Of a DNA stretch of 62,885 nucleotides, positions 8,731 through 16,014 are shown piece after piece. The notes under the pieces were generated by a model, which did no database searches, was not told the DNA's origin, and worked only from the letters and a program-made list of their open reading frames with translations. Within the stretch, counting starts at the first letter, position 1. The number at the start of each line of letters is the position of its first letter. The stretch is from Treponema sp. (GTDB lineage Bacteria; Spirochaetota; Spirochaetia; Treponematales; Breznakiellaceae): assembly GCA_031277045.1 (NCBI GenBank), contig JAISLX010000108.1, forward strand, positions 1 to 62,885, given 5' to 3'. Both the position numbers and the translations under genes were made by a program.

Positions 8731-9096
8731 CTAAACAGTCTCGTCAAACAGAAAGCCGATGGTCTCTTCTATTTTGGAGTGCATGCGTTGAAGCTCTTCG
8801 GGCGGAAGTACCTTGATCACTTTATCGGTTGTACTGTCGATGACCTTGACGCTGATCTCGTTAGACTTGTGGTCCACCACGAATTGGAGTCTGCGGTTAA
8901 ACGAAAGGCTAATCTGTTCAAGGTTCTTCGCGATATCAAGGATTTCCTTGCTCCTGCCGGCCAAAGGCCTCAAAGCGGCAGTGTTCTCAGCGGCCTTGAG
9001 GGACTCCCGTCCCTCGAAGACAGCCTGAATATGAGCTGCGGAATCGCCTTGCGGGGCAAGGATTCTGCTTCCTAAATCAGCGATAGCCATACCCAT
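8731..9096 (-). CDS. flaG: FlaG family flagellar protein
   Basis: A 121-residue FlaG-like protein. The C-terminal half has the FlaG core: KSNEISVKVIDSTTDKVIKV followed by LPPEELQRMHSKIEETIGFL and an acidic end. FlaG proteins influence filament length and are usually next to fliD, as here. The start is ATG 9096, because GGAGGT ends just upstream; the in-frame ATG at 9108 itself overlaps that ribosome-binding site and is unlikely. The N-terminal half is low in conservation and probably disordered. It lies between the first flagellin gene and fliD. Confidence 0.85.
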   Translation of the reverse strand: MGMAIADLGSRILAPQGDSAAHIQAVFEGRESLKAAENTAALRPLAGRSKEILDIAKNLEQISLSFNRRLQFVVDHKSNEISVKVIDSTTDKVIKVLPPEELQRMHSKIEETIGFLFDETV

Positions 9097-9151
9097 AATT
9101 ACCTCCATGTATAATCATTCCGTCATCCGTGACGGAAATCAATTTCAAATA

Positions 9152-9181
9152 GGATAGGGAAGGGCGCGAACTTCCCTATCC
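9152..9181 (-). terminator. Stem-loop between flagellin and flaG genes
   Basis: An 11-bp perfect inverted repeat (GGATAGGGAAG / CTTCCCTATCC) encloses an 8-nt loop, 120 nt beyond the flagellin stop at 9301 on the minus strand. A short T-containing run follows, so it may be a weak terminator or a processing or stability element between flaB and flaG. Confidence 0.5.
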
Positions 9182-9300
9182 CAAGGGCTCAAAAGACAAC
9201 GTCCAATGGTCTCTTTTACCCCTTACGTGTTCAAACCGGCTCCCATCTTCAGGGTATTCCGGCAACGCCGCCCGCGGAGTATCCCGTGGTTAGCTTACCG

Positions 9301-10152
9301 TCAGCCCAAAAGCTGAAGTACCGACTGGGTCTGCACGTTGGCCTGGGCCAACATGGCGGTCCCCGCCTGGGTAAGGATAGAATCCTTAGAGAAATTAACC
9401 ATCTCGGAAGCCATGTTCACGTCCCGTATCCGGGATTCGGCGGCCTGCAGGTTTTCCGCGGCAATTGCCACGCCCTGGGCGGCCAACTCGAACCGGTTCT
9501 GGTAGGCTCCAAGATCGGCCCGCTGTTTGGATACTTGCCGCAGGGCATTATCCAGCGTACCGATAGCCATGTTAGCTTCTTCCGGTGTGGAAATACTAAG
9601 AGATCCTTCCTCACCTTGAGCGCCCTGAATGCCGAGAGCCATCGCGGTCATGTTGCCGATAAAGACCTGTTCGTTCTGGTCCATATTAGCCCCCATTTGA
9701 AGCAGCATGGTCCTGCTGCCGTCCGTCTGGGCGAAAGCGCCGGTCAGAAGATTCATCCCGTTGAATTGAGCGTGGCTCGCGATACGGTTGACTTCATCGA
9801 CCAACTGGGACACTTCCACCTGGATTTGCAGCCGGTCCTCATCGGAATAGATTCCGTTGGCAGACTGTACTGACAACTCCCGCAGACGGTGCAGAATATC
9901 CTGGGTCTCCTGAAGGTAACCTTCAGTAGTCTGGATAAACGACACCCCGTTTTGGATATTGCGCTCCGCCTGATTAAGGCCCCGGATCTGGCTCCGCATT
10001 TTCTCGGAAACCGCCAGCCCGGAAGCGTCATCCCCGGCGCGGTTAATCCGCAGACCGGAACTGAGCTTCTCAATTTCCTTACCTACCGCCGCCTGGGTTG
10101 TTTCAAGGCCGCGATTGGCAAACATGGCGCTCATGTTGTGGTTTATAATCAT
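9301..10152 (-). CDS. flaB: Flagellin, periplasmic flagellar filament core protein (FlaB type)
   Basis: A 283-residue flagellin made only of the conserved helical D0/D1 arms with little variable middle, as in spirochete FlaB. N-terminal [37 protein letters not shown] and the C-terminal [40 protein letters not shown] are typical. ATG 10152 is chosen over upstream in-frame starts because GGGAGGG lies four bases before it and because flagellins begin MIINHN. The message is probably subject to CsrA: the ribosome-binding site itself lies in a CAGGGAGG context. A closely similar paralogue is at 10507-11367. Confidence 0.96.
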   Translation of the reverse strand: MIINHNMSAMFANRGLETTQAAVGKEIEKLSSGLRINRAGDDASGLAVSEKMRSQIRGLNQAERNIQNGVSFIQTTEGYLQETQDILHRLRELSVQSANGIYSDEDRLQIQVEVSQLVDEVNRIASHAQFNGMNLLTGAFAQTDGSRTMLLQMGANMDQNEQVFIGNMTAMALGIQGAQGEEGSLSISTPEEANMAIGTLDNALRQVSKQRADLGAYQNRFELAAQGVAIAAENLQAAESRIRDVNMASEMVNFSKDSILTQAGTAMLAQANVQTQSVLQLLG

Positions 10153-10156
10153 TATA

Positions 10157-10166
10157 CCCTCCCTGC
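10157..10166 (-). promoter_or_regulatory. Candidate CsrA site over the flagellin ribosome-binding site
   Basis: On the minus strand the sequence GCAGGGAGGG directly precedes the flagellin ATG. It matches the CsrA consensus pattern CARGGANG and coincides with the ribosome-binding site, the usual position for CsrA repression of flagellin. This is inferred from the consensus and from csrA-fliW being nearby. Confidence 0.45.
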
Positions 10167-10382
10167 ATTTAGTAACCCCGGGCTGTCCATAGCCCAAGGC
10201 CGCTCCGCACGAATGGACACGGCGGGGACAGCTTCGCGCCGCTCCCGCCCGCCGTGCCTTTGCGGGGCGAAACACCCCTCTCACCCCGAAGGGGAGGGGA
10301 CCCCGAATTTACGGGATCCGCAAAGGATGTTCCACGCCGCCGTACTTTTTGAACGCAGAAAAGGTGTATGTCAAAGATCGCC

Positions 10383-10420
10383 GGCGATTTTACCGGATCC
10401 TGTGATCCGGTAAAATCGCC
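10383..10420. repeat. Perfect 17-bp inverted repeat
   Basis: GGCGATTTTACCGGATC is followed after CTGT by its exact reverse complement. There is no adjoining T-run on the minus strand, so it is not a classical terminator. It could protect the 3' end of the upstream flagellin mRNA or mark an RNA processing point. Confidence 0.7.
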
Positions 10421-10435
10421 TTTAGGAACAGCCCG

Positions 10436-10458
10436 GTAAAAACCGGACTTGTCCGGTT
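10436..10458 (-). terminator. Intrinsic terminator after the second flagellin gene
   Basis: On the minus strand an 8-bp stem AACCGGAC / GTCCGGTT with a 2-nt loop is followed by TTTTTA, about 50 nt after the flagellin stop at 10507. This is a compact rho-independent terminator. Confidence 0.65.
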
Positions 10459-10486
10459 TCCCCGAAACCAAAGTTTCGGGGAAACC
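10455..10486. repeat. 14-bp inverted repeat with GAAAC-CAAA-GTTTC core
   Basis: GGTTTCCCCGAAAC, loop CAAA, GTTTCGGGGAAACC: a perfect 14-bp stem about 20 nt after the second flagellin's stop codon. Its core resembles the stems of the palindromic repeat family seen at 27136, 55807 and 58402, although the CCGCTTAAA tail of that family is missing here. Confidence 0.7.
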
Positions 10487-10506
10487 CTTTAGTTTATACT
10501 ACTACG

Positions 10507-11367
10507 CTACTGGAGAAGTTGCAAGACGGAAGAAGTCCGCTGGTTCGCCTGGGCCAGCATCGCCGTTCCCGCCTGGTTAAGAATCTGGTCCCGGGTGTAA
10601 TTGACCATAAGATTGGCCATATCGGTGTCCCGTATCCGGGATTCGGCGGCCTGCAGGTTTTCCGCTCCGATGTCCAGCCCCGTAACGGCATGTTCCAGCC
10701 GGTTCTGGTAGGCCCCAAGATCGGCCCGCTGTTTGTTGACAATCTTCAGAGCGGCGTCCAGAGTGCCGATGGCCTGGTTTGCCGTTTCGGGAGCGCCCAG
10801 GTTTATAACGTTTTCTTCCTGCGGTTCCCCAAGGCCCAAAGCTTTGCTGGTCATGGTACCAATGAACACCTGTTCGCGATGGTCCATGTTGGCACCGATG
10901 TGGAACCACATGGAGGCGCCGACCACGTTGTTCCCGGTTATGCGGGCAAAACGGCCGGTAAGCAGGTTCATGCCGTTGAATTGGGCGTGGCTGGCTATCC
11001 GGTTGATTTCGTCCACAAGCTGGGAAACTTCCACCTGGATCATCAGGCGGTCTTCATCGGTATAGATCCCGTTGGCGGACTGAACCGCCAGTTCCCGAAC
11101 CCGCTGAAGAATGTCCTGGGTTTCCTGGAGGTAGCCTTCGGTAGTCTGGATAAAAGAAATACCGTTGGCCGCGTTGGCGGAAGCCTGGTTAAGGCCCCGG
11201 ATCTGGCTCCGCATTTTCTCGGAAACCGCCAGCCCTGAAGCGTCGTCTCCCGCCCGGTTGATACGCAGACCGGAAGAGAGCTTTTCCATGTCTTTGGTAA
11301 GGGTACCCTGGGTAACCTTGAGGGACCTGTCCGCGAATATGGCGGACAAATTGTGGTTGATGATCAT
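10507..11367 (-). CDS. flaB: Flagellin, periplasmic flagellar filament core protein (FlaB type), second copy
   Basis: A 286-residue flagellin closely related to the neighbour at 9301-10152 (shared [56 protein letters not shown]). Differences cluster in the middle, where this copy has a short [18 protein letters not shown] insert. Spirochetes assemble the periplasmic filament from several FlaB proteins, so both are probably structural. ATG 11367 is chosen because AAGGAGG lies five bases upstream and [11 protein letters not shown] is the family start. A sigma-28-like box at 11480-11473 and two CsrA-like sites in the about 100-nt leader indicate flagellar-class transcription and post-transcriptional control. 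Terminator-like stems follow the stop. Confidence 0.96.
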   Translation of the reverse strand: MIINHNLSAIFADRSLKVTQGTLTKDMEKLSSGLRINRAGDDASGLAVSEKMRSQIRGLNQASANAANGISFIQTTEGYLQETQDILQRVRELAVQSANGIYTDEDRLMIQVEVSQLVDEINRIASHAQFNGMNLLTGRFARITGNNVVGASMWFHIGANMDHREQVFIGTMTSKALGLGEPQEENVINLGAPETANQAIGTLDAALKIVNKQRADLGAYQNRLEHAVTGLDIGAENLQAAESRIRDTDMANLMVNYTRDQILNQAGTAMLAQANQRTSSVLQLLQ

Positions 11368-11372
11368 ATCAT

Positions 11373-11403
11373 CCTCCTTGAATGTCATGCCAAGGCATCC
11401 TTG
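11373..11403 (-). promoter_or_regulatory. Two candidate CsrA-binding sites in the flagellin leader
   Basis: On the minus strand, CAAGGATGCCTTG (11403-11391) forms a 5-bp hairpin presenting GGATG, an almost exact copy of the CsrA consensus ACARGGAUGU. Twelve bases further on, CAAGGAGGATG overlaps the ribosome-binding site. A hairpin site plus a site over the Shine-Dalgarno is the arrangement known for CsrA repression of flagellin in other bacteria. Confidence 0.55.
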
Positions 11404-11472
11404 CCCTGGGAACAGGAAAACCGGAAGTACGGCGCCGCGGATGCCGGCCCCTTGTTCACCTAATTCAGACCA

Positions 11473-11499
11473 TTATCGGCGCTAAACCGGGAATACTTG
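11473..11499 (-). promoter_or_regulatory. Candidate sigma-28 (FliA) promoter of the flagellin gene
   Basis: GCCGATAA, the exact sigma-28 -10 consensus, occurs on the minus strand at 11480-11473. Upstream, TTCAAGTATT at the expected distance partly matches the -35 TAAAGTTT. The start codon is about 105 nt downstream, leaving a long leader that contains the CsrA-like sites. Confidence 0.55.
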
Positions 11500-11603
11500 A
11501 AGGTTTCTTGAAAATCGGGCCCGGCGGAGCATGGACGCGGGGCCATGCCCCGAATTGCTATCCGCCGCAGAGGCCGGTATAGTTATCAATATGGGGGGTT
11601 ACC

Positions 11604-12317
11604 GTGAAACAACACAAGAGAGGCGGAAAAGAACGCGGGGGTTTTTCCGGATTTGCTTTTTTTTACCGCGGGGCGGTTTTTCTTTTCCACGCCTTTTTGT
11701 GCGCGGCGCCGTTTTTTTCCTCCTGTTCCCGCTCCGAACCGTCCATTGATTTTGGTTTTCTTGAACTGGTGTACTACCAGGGAGAGAACGGGCCTGAGGA
11801 ACGGTTTAGTTTTTTCGTGATTCCCCGGGACGACGACGGGGTGGAAAACCTGGAGGAACTGAAACTGTACCATGATCGCGAGGGGTTGTGCTGGACATTG
11901 ACCAGCAATGACTGGATCCGCCACGCCGAGGAAAACCGTGAGTGGATTGGCAGCCGGAGCATCACTATGCCCGGCAGGGAAGCCCTGCCCCGCGGACAGT
12001 ACCGGGCGGTACTGATAAACAAGGGAGGTGAAAAAACGGAGCGTTATTTTACGTTCGACGCCCCGGCGGGCAGCCGTTTTCCTTTCCCCACTCTGGAACT
12101 GCGGGAAGCCCGGTACCGGGCGGAATCCCGCTACCCGGAAAATAAGCTTATCGGTTACGACAGCCAGGGGCTGCCCGTACAGACCATTCCGCTTGAAGGA
12201 TTATCCGGTTCTGTCGCCTCCCTCAAGTTGTCGTCCCGGGTTATGACCGTAGCCCTCTGGGCGGAAGATCGTGAGTATTCCACGAGCGCCCTTACCGTGA
12301 TGGTCCCCGTCCGCTAG
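11604..12317 (+). CDS. Probable lipoprotein of unknown function
   Basis: A 237-residue secreted protein. The start GTG 11604 follows GGGGGG, six bases upstream. Basic residues near the start, a hydrophobic stretch (about 18-38) and a lipobox-like FSSC make a lipoprotein signal peptide likely. The mature part is mainly beta-like with many aromatic residues (FLELVYYQGENGPEERFSFF, GLCWTLTSNDWIRHAEENRE). I do not recognise a family. It is transcribed alone, divergent from the flagellin genes, and is followed by two terminator-like hairpins. It is probably an envelope protein of spirochetes. Confidence 0.72.
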   Translation: MKQHKRGGKERGGFSGFAFFYRGAVFLFHAFLCAAPFFSSCSRSEPSIDFGFLELVYYQGENGPEERFSFFVIPRDDDGVENLEELKLYHDREGLCWTLTSNDWIRHAEENREWIGSRSITMPGREALPRGQYRAVLINKGGEKTERYFTFDAPAGSRFPFPTLELREARYRAESRYPENKLIGYDSQGLPVQTIPLEGLSGSVASLKLSSRVMTVALWAEDREYSTSALTVMVPVR

Positions 12318-12381
12318 CGGCCCGATTCCCGGGCCGCTTTGGCAGTTTTCAGGGTAAAAAATCGGCTGAAAACCGATTTTT
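12317..12381 (+). terminator. Two tandem terminator-like hairpins after the lipoprotein gene
   Basis: GCGGCCC / GGGCCGC (12317-12337, 7-nt loop) followed by TTT begins at the stop codon. A second stem AAAAATCGG / CCGATTTTT (12357-12381) ends in a T-run. Together they probably end the upstream transcript before trmB. Confidence 0.6.
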
Positions 12382-12445
12382 AGGGGTTTGTGTGTGAAAC
12401 GCGGCAAACTGCCGGCAACCCATTGTGCTTATAGGCGGAGGTTTT

Positions 12446-13204
12446 ATGCGTGAAGCGCGGCAAACTGTTAACGATCCGGCGCCGGATGTTTTTCGCCGGG
12501 GGATCAGGAGCTATGTTCTCAGGTCCGGCAGGGTAAGCGCCGCCCAGCGGCGGGCCTACGAGGAACTGTCTCCCCGTTACCGCGTTCCCTTTTCCGCCGC
12601 TCGGGCGGATTATTCCGTCCTTTTCGGTAATTCCCGCCCCGTTACCATTGAGATAGGTTTTGGCATGGGGACCGCCACCGCCCGGATTGCCCGGGAAAAC
12701 CCGGAGCGGAATTACCTGGGAATTGAGGTGTATAAGCCGGGAATTGGGCGGCTCCTTTGGGAAATAGGGAAAACTTCCCTGGCAAATATCCGAATCATTG
12801 AACATGACGCCGTGGAAACGCTGGAACACATGATCGGCGGCGATTCTACCGCCGCCTTTCATATTTTTTTCCCCGATCCCTGGCCCAAAAAACGGCACCA
12901 CAAACGCCGCCTTGTTACCCGGCCCTTTACCGATGTGCTGGCGGAAAAACTGCGGTCCGGCGGCTATATTTATGTGGTTACGGACTCGGAAGATTATGCC
13001 CGCCGGGCCCTGGCGGAACTTTCCGCCACCGCCGGGCTCCGTAATCCCTGCGCCGCCGGCGCCGCGGGCTGCGATGACGCAAGTTGTAGTGAAGCCGCGG
13101 GTTTTGCCCCGCCCCGGCCCTGGCGGCCCCAAACGGAATTCGAGGTCAAGGGCCTGGCGAAAGGCCATAAAATTTGGGAGTTGTACTTTGTCAAAAACGA
13201 GTGA
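12446..13204 (+). CDS. trmB: tRNA (guanine46-N7)-methyltransferase TrmB
   Basis: A 252-residue SAM-dependent methyltransferase that makes m7G46 in tRNA. The SAM site EIGFGMGTATARIARENP, the acidic strand end YLGIEVYKPG, and the TrmB signature FFPDPWPKKRHHKRRLV are visible. ATG 12446 has GGAGG four bases upstream; an in-frame GTG at 12425 lacks a site. A short Ala/Gly/Cys-rich insert (about residues 200-225, with CAAGAAGCDDASCSEAAG) lies near the C-terminus and is unusual. The last 17 nt overlap the start of ligA, suggesting co-translation. Confidence 0.94.
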   Translation: MREARQTVNDPAPDVFRRGIRSYVLRSGRVSAAQRRAYEELSPRYRVPFSAARADYSVLFGNSRPVTIEIGFGMGTATARIARENPERNYLGIEVYKPGIGRLLWEIGKTSLANIRIIEHDAVETLEHMIGGDSTAAFHIFFPDPWPKKRHHKRRLVTRPFTDVLAEKLRSGGYIYVVTDSEDYARRALAELSATAGLRNPCAAGAAGCDDASCSEAAGFAPPRPWRPQTEFEVKGLAKGHKIWELYFVKNE

Positions 13205-15224
13205 GGAACCCCGCCGGCTCACGGCGAACCGGAAAAGCGGCGTAAAGCGGAAGAACAGCGCCGGAAACGACGCCAAAGGGCGAATCGCCGCGCTGGAACA
13301 CCTTGTCAAACAGTACCAGCGGTCCTACTACAACGGGGAAGCGGAGATCTCCGACGCCGAATTCGACCGTCTCTGGGACGAACTTAAGGCCCTGGACCCC
13401 GGAAACCGGCTCCTCAAAACCGTCGGCGCGGACAGTACCGATGGTTTTCCCAAGGCGAAACACCTTATCCCCATGGGGAGCCAGGACAAGGCCGCCAATC
13501 CCGAAGAATTCCGCGACTGGGCGGCCAAGACGCCGTGTTCCTCTTACATGGTCCAGTACAAACTGGACGGGGCCAGCCTTGAGCTGCAGTACAAAAACGG
13601 GGTCCTGGAACAGGCCGTTACCAGGGGGGATGGGATCACGGGGGACGCTATCACCCCCAACGCCCTGCGGATGCGGGGGGTAGTTCCCAGGCTCGATATT
13701 TCCTTTACCGGCGGCGTCCGCGGCGAAGTGGTGATGACCCGCGACATATGGCGGCAAAAGTACCGGGACAAGGCCAACTGCCGGAACGCCGCCAACGGGA
13801 TCATGCGGCGCAAAGACGGCGCGGGCTGCGAGGATCTGAGCCTTATCGCCTACGACGCCGCCGCGGCCGACGATTCGTATTTTGAGAGCGAGGCGGGGAA
13901 GATCGCCTGGCTTAAAGACCGGGGCTTTACCGTTACCGAATGCCGGGAATTTTACACGACGGAGGAGGTAATCGCCTACCGGGAGGACGTTTCAAAGGGC
14001 CGCGCCGGGCTGCCTTACGACATCGACGGCCTTGTAGTCAAGGACATGGTTACCGATATGGCCGATCTCCGCCGCGCCCGGCCGGAGAAACAGATCGCCT
14101 TCAAGTTTGAACTTGAGGAGGCGGTAACGGTACTGCGGGCCGTTGAGTGGAGCGAATCCGGCGCCACCTATACCCCCATCGGCATTGTGGACCCCGTGCG
14201 CCTGGCGGGAACCACGGTGCAGCGGGCCAACCTGAACAACCCCGGCATGATCCGGGCTCTGGGGCTTAAACTGGGATCGGTGGTTACCGTGGTAAAACGG
14301 GGGGAAATCATCCCCAAAATAGAAAGCCTGGCCCCGCCGGAACAGGCGGTCCGCCTGTCCGGGCAGGGCGGCGGGGAAACCGGGGAACGGGAGATCGAGT
14401 TTCCCCAAATCTGCAAAAGCTGCGGCGCCGCCCTGGAAGACGGGGGGACCCGGCTTTTCTGCCCCAACCCGGACTGTCCCAAGCGGCTTCACCACCGGCT
14501 GGAAAAGTGGGTCTCCGTTCTTGACATCCGGGAACTGGGGGAAAAGCTTTTGCGCCAGCTTTTTGATTCCGGCCGGGTCCGCCATATCGGCGATCTTTAC
14601 ACGCTGACGGAGGAGGAACTGGCGGACTATGAACGCATGGGGGAGCTTTCCGCCGCCAAGGTGCTGCGCCATATCAGAAGCCCCCGGCGGCTTCCGCTGG
14701 CCGCCTTTATCGCCGGCTTTGATTTTGAGGGAGTGGCGGAACTTATCATGGAACGGGTGGTCCAGGCGGGTTTCGATACGCTGGACAAACTCCGCGCCGC
14801 TTCGATAGAAGAACTGGCGGCGGTCTACGGCCTTGGGGAGATCACCGCCCGGACCATCCGCGACGGCCTGGCGGAGACCGCCGGGGAAATGGACCGGGTC
14901 CTGGCCGCCGGGAGCATCAGTATCGCGCCCCCCCCCGCGGCGGAAACCCAGCCCCTGCGGGGCAAGAGTTTTTGTTTTACGGGGGAACTCCGCGCGATAA
15001 AGCGCGGCCAGGCGGAGGAAAAAGTCAAGGCGCTGGGGGGCAGCGCCAAATCGTCGGTGGTCAAGGATCTGTCCTACCTGGTTACCAACGATCCTGAATC
15101 GGGGTCCGCCAAAAACCTGAAGGCCCGGAGCCTGGGGATACCTGTCATCGGCGAGGAACAGTTCCTGGCCTTGCTGGAAAATTCCGGGCTTTCCGCCGGT
15201 ACTCCCGGTAGTTCCGGGGAATAA
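13188..15224 (+). CDS. ligA: NAD-dependent DNA ligase LigA
   Basis: A 678-residue LigA that seals nicks during replication and repair. Order: Ia domain with the NAD contact (YYNGEAEISDAEFDRLWDEL, about 40-60), adenylation domain with the catalytic lysine in YKLDGA, then RGDGITGD, RGEV and DGLVVK, OB fold with LAGTTVQRANLNN, a four-cysteine zinc finger (CKSCGAALEDGG then CPNPDCPKRL), helix-hairpin-helix repeats, and a C-terminal BRCT domain (GKSFCFTGEL to the end). The start is TTG 13188 with GGGAG seven bases upstream, inside the end of trmB. Several motifs depart from the usual LigA text (HLIPMGSQDK in place of HxxPMLSL, NCRNAANG for NPRNAAAG), marking a divergent subfamily, but all catalytic elements are present. 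Confidence 0.93.
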   Translation: MSKTSEEPRRLTANRKSGVKRKNSAGNDAKGRIAALEHLVKQYQRSYYNGEAEISDAEFDRLWDELKALDPGNRLLKTVGADSTDGFPKAKHLIPMGSQDKAANPEEFRDWAAKTPCSSYMVQYKLDGASLELQYKNGVLEQAVTRGDGITGDAITPNALRMRGVVPRLDISFTGGVRGEVVMTRDIWRQKYRDKANCRNAANGIMRRKDGAGCEDLSLIAYDAAAADDSYFESEAGKIAWLKDRGFTVTECREFYTTEEVIAYREDVSKGRAGLPYDIDGLVVKDMVTDMADLRRARPEKQIAFKFELEEAVTVLRAVEWSESGATYTPIGIVDPVRLAGTTVQRANLNNPGMIRALGLKLGSVVTVVKRGEIIPKIESLAPPEQAVRLSGQGGGETGEREIEFPQICKSCGAALEDGGTRLFCPNPDCPKRLHHRLEKWVSVLDIRELGEKLLRQLFDSGRVRHIGDLYTLTEEELADYERMGELSAAKVLRHIRSPRRLPLAAFIAGFDFEGVAELIMERVVQAGFDTLDKLRAASIEELAAVYGLGEITARTIRDGLAETAGEMDRVLAAGSISIAPPPAAETQPLRGKSFCFTGELRAIKRGQAEEKVKALGGSAKSSVVKDLSYLVTNDPESGSAKNLKARSLGIPVIGEEQFLALLENSGLSAGTPGSSGE

Positions 15225-15519
15225 CGCGCCCCGGATGATCTCTAGTGTCATGTCCAAGACAGAATTAGCCTGTTTGATTATGTCGCTATTTGTCTTGGAC
15301 ATGACACTTGCGGCCTGTCGCGGGAGATCGTATCGCACAGCGAAGCGCAAGGGATAGAAGCGGAAATACCGAAGGTATTGGAGCGGATAGCCCGGTCCGG
15401 CGTGTACGCCGGATGCGCCCAAATCCACAGCTTTAATCGTGCCGGGATGCCGGAAACCCGCTCGGCCGCCTTTTTCCGGGTGATTGACAACGAATCTTCT
15501 CTGGGGAATCATGTAAGTT
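15225..15519. other. Intergenic region with a long inverted repeat
   Basis: These 295 bases carry a perfect 18-bp inverted repeat at 15244-15308 and then about 210 bases without a clear gene. One plus-strand frame stays open from just after 15244 to the stop around 15556 (reading for example IEAEIPKVLERIARSG), and a minus-strand frame covers 15278-15490. Neither resembles a family I know, and neither has a convincing start. The segment could be a gene remnant or part of a small repeated element. Confidence 0.5.
15244..15308. repeat. Perfect 18-bp inverted repeat (element end or terminator)
   Basis: AGTGTCATGTCCAAGACA and its exact reverse complement are separated by 29 nt, 20 bases after the ligA stop. 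No T-run follows, and the arm itself contains a near-palindrome (TGTCCAAGACA). This looks more like a transposon terminal repeat or protein-binding site than an ordinary terminator. Confidence 0.7.
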
Positions 15520-16008
15520 ATGCCCTTTTCCATGCCGTTACGGGGCTTACCGTTTAAGGCGTTCTTTGAGAACTCTATCTTTTTAGCCTCGATTACCAGT
15601 TTTTTAAGCGCCCAGTTAATCAAGACGGTTATTATGCTGTTCCGCTTCCGCAAGAGGAGCGTCCGGGACGTGGTGGAAACGCTGGTGTGGCGGACGGGGG
15701 GTATGCCGTCGAGCCATGTGGCGCTGGTTTCCTCTATGGCGGCTTCTACGGCTTTTTCCGAGGGGATTGGGTCCAATTTATTTCAGCTTTCTTTTTGGTT
15801 TGCCCTGGTGGTTATTCGGGATGCCGTGGGGGTAAGGAGATCTTCAGGGCTTCAGGCGCGGCTGCTCAACGTACTGGGGAAGCAGGTGTCAGAGTACACA
15901 AACGGGGAATTCCACCCCCTTAAGGAAGTTCACGGTCATACCCCGCTGGAAGTCGTGGTGGGGGGCTTTTTGGGGTTGTTTATTGCCGTAGCCTTTGCGT
16001 CTTTGTAG
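15520..16008 (+). CDS. Divergent PAP2 (DUF212) family integral membrane protein
   Basis: A 162-residue membrane protein of the divergent phosphatase/vanadium-haloperoxidase-related family. Diagnostic text is FLSAQLIKTVI, TGGMPSSHVALVSSMA with the PSSH phosphatase-like motif, and GHTPLEVVVGGFLGLFIAV at the C-terminus. About four membrane helices are expected. Members are thought to act on lipid phosphates or related compounds, but activity is not proven for this family. The start is uncertain: ATG 15520 has no clear ribosome-binding site, and ATG 15532 would also work. The next gene starts 7 nt downstream. Confidence 0.82.
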   Translation: MPFSMPLRGLPFKAFFENSIFLASITSFLSAQLIKTVIMLFRFRKRSVRDVVETLVWRTGGMPSSHVALVSSMAASTAFSEGIGSNLFQLSFWFALVVIRDAVGVRRSSGLQARLLNVLGKQVSEYTNGEFHPLKEVHGHTPLEVVVGGFLGLFIAVAFASL

Positions 16009-16014
16009 GCTTCC

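Larger units (their letters stand above)
10153..10506. other. Intergenic region between the two flagellin genes
   Basis: These 354 bases hold no supported gene. The part next to the second flagellin contains three closely spaced inverted repeats (10383-10420, 10441-10458, 10455-10486), annotated separately. The rest (10170-10380) is GC-rich with scattered short repeats, and I see no clear sigma-28 box in it. The downstream flagellin may therefore be transcribed by partial read-through or from a promoter I do not recognise. Confidence 0.6.

Noticed and set aside
13992..15776. 594-codon open frame on the minus strand
   Set aside because: It lies antisense to ligA, whose motifs are unmistakable, and has no family text; long antisense frames are expected in GC-rich genes.
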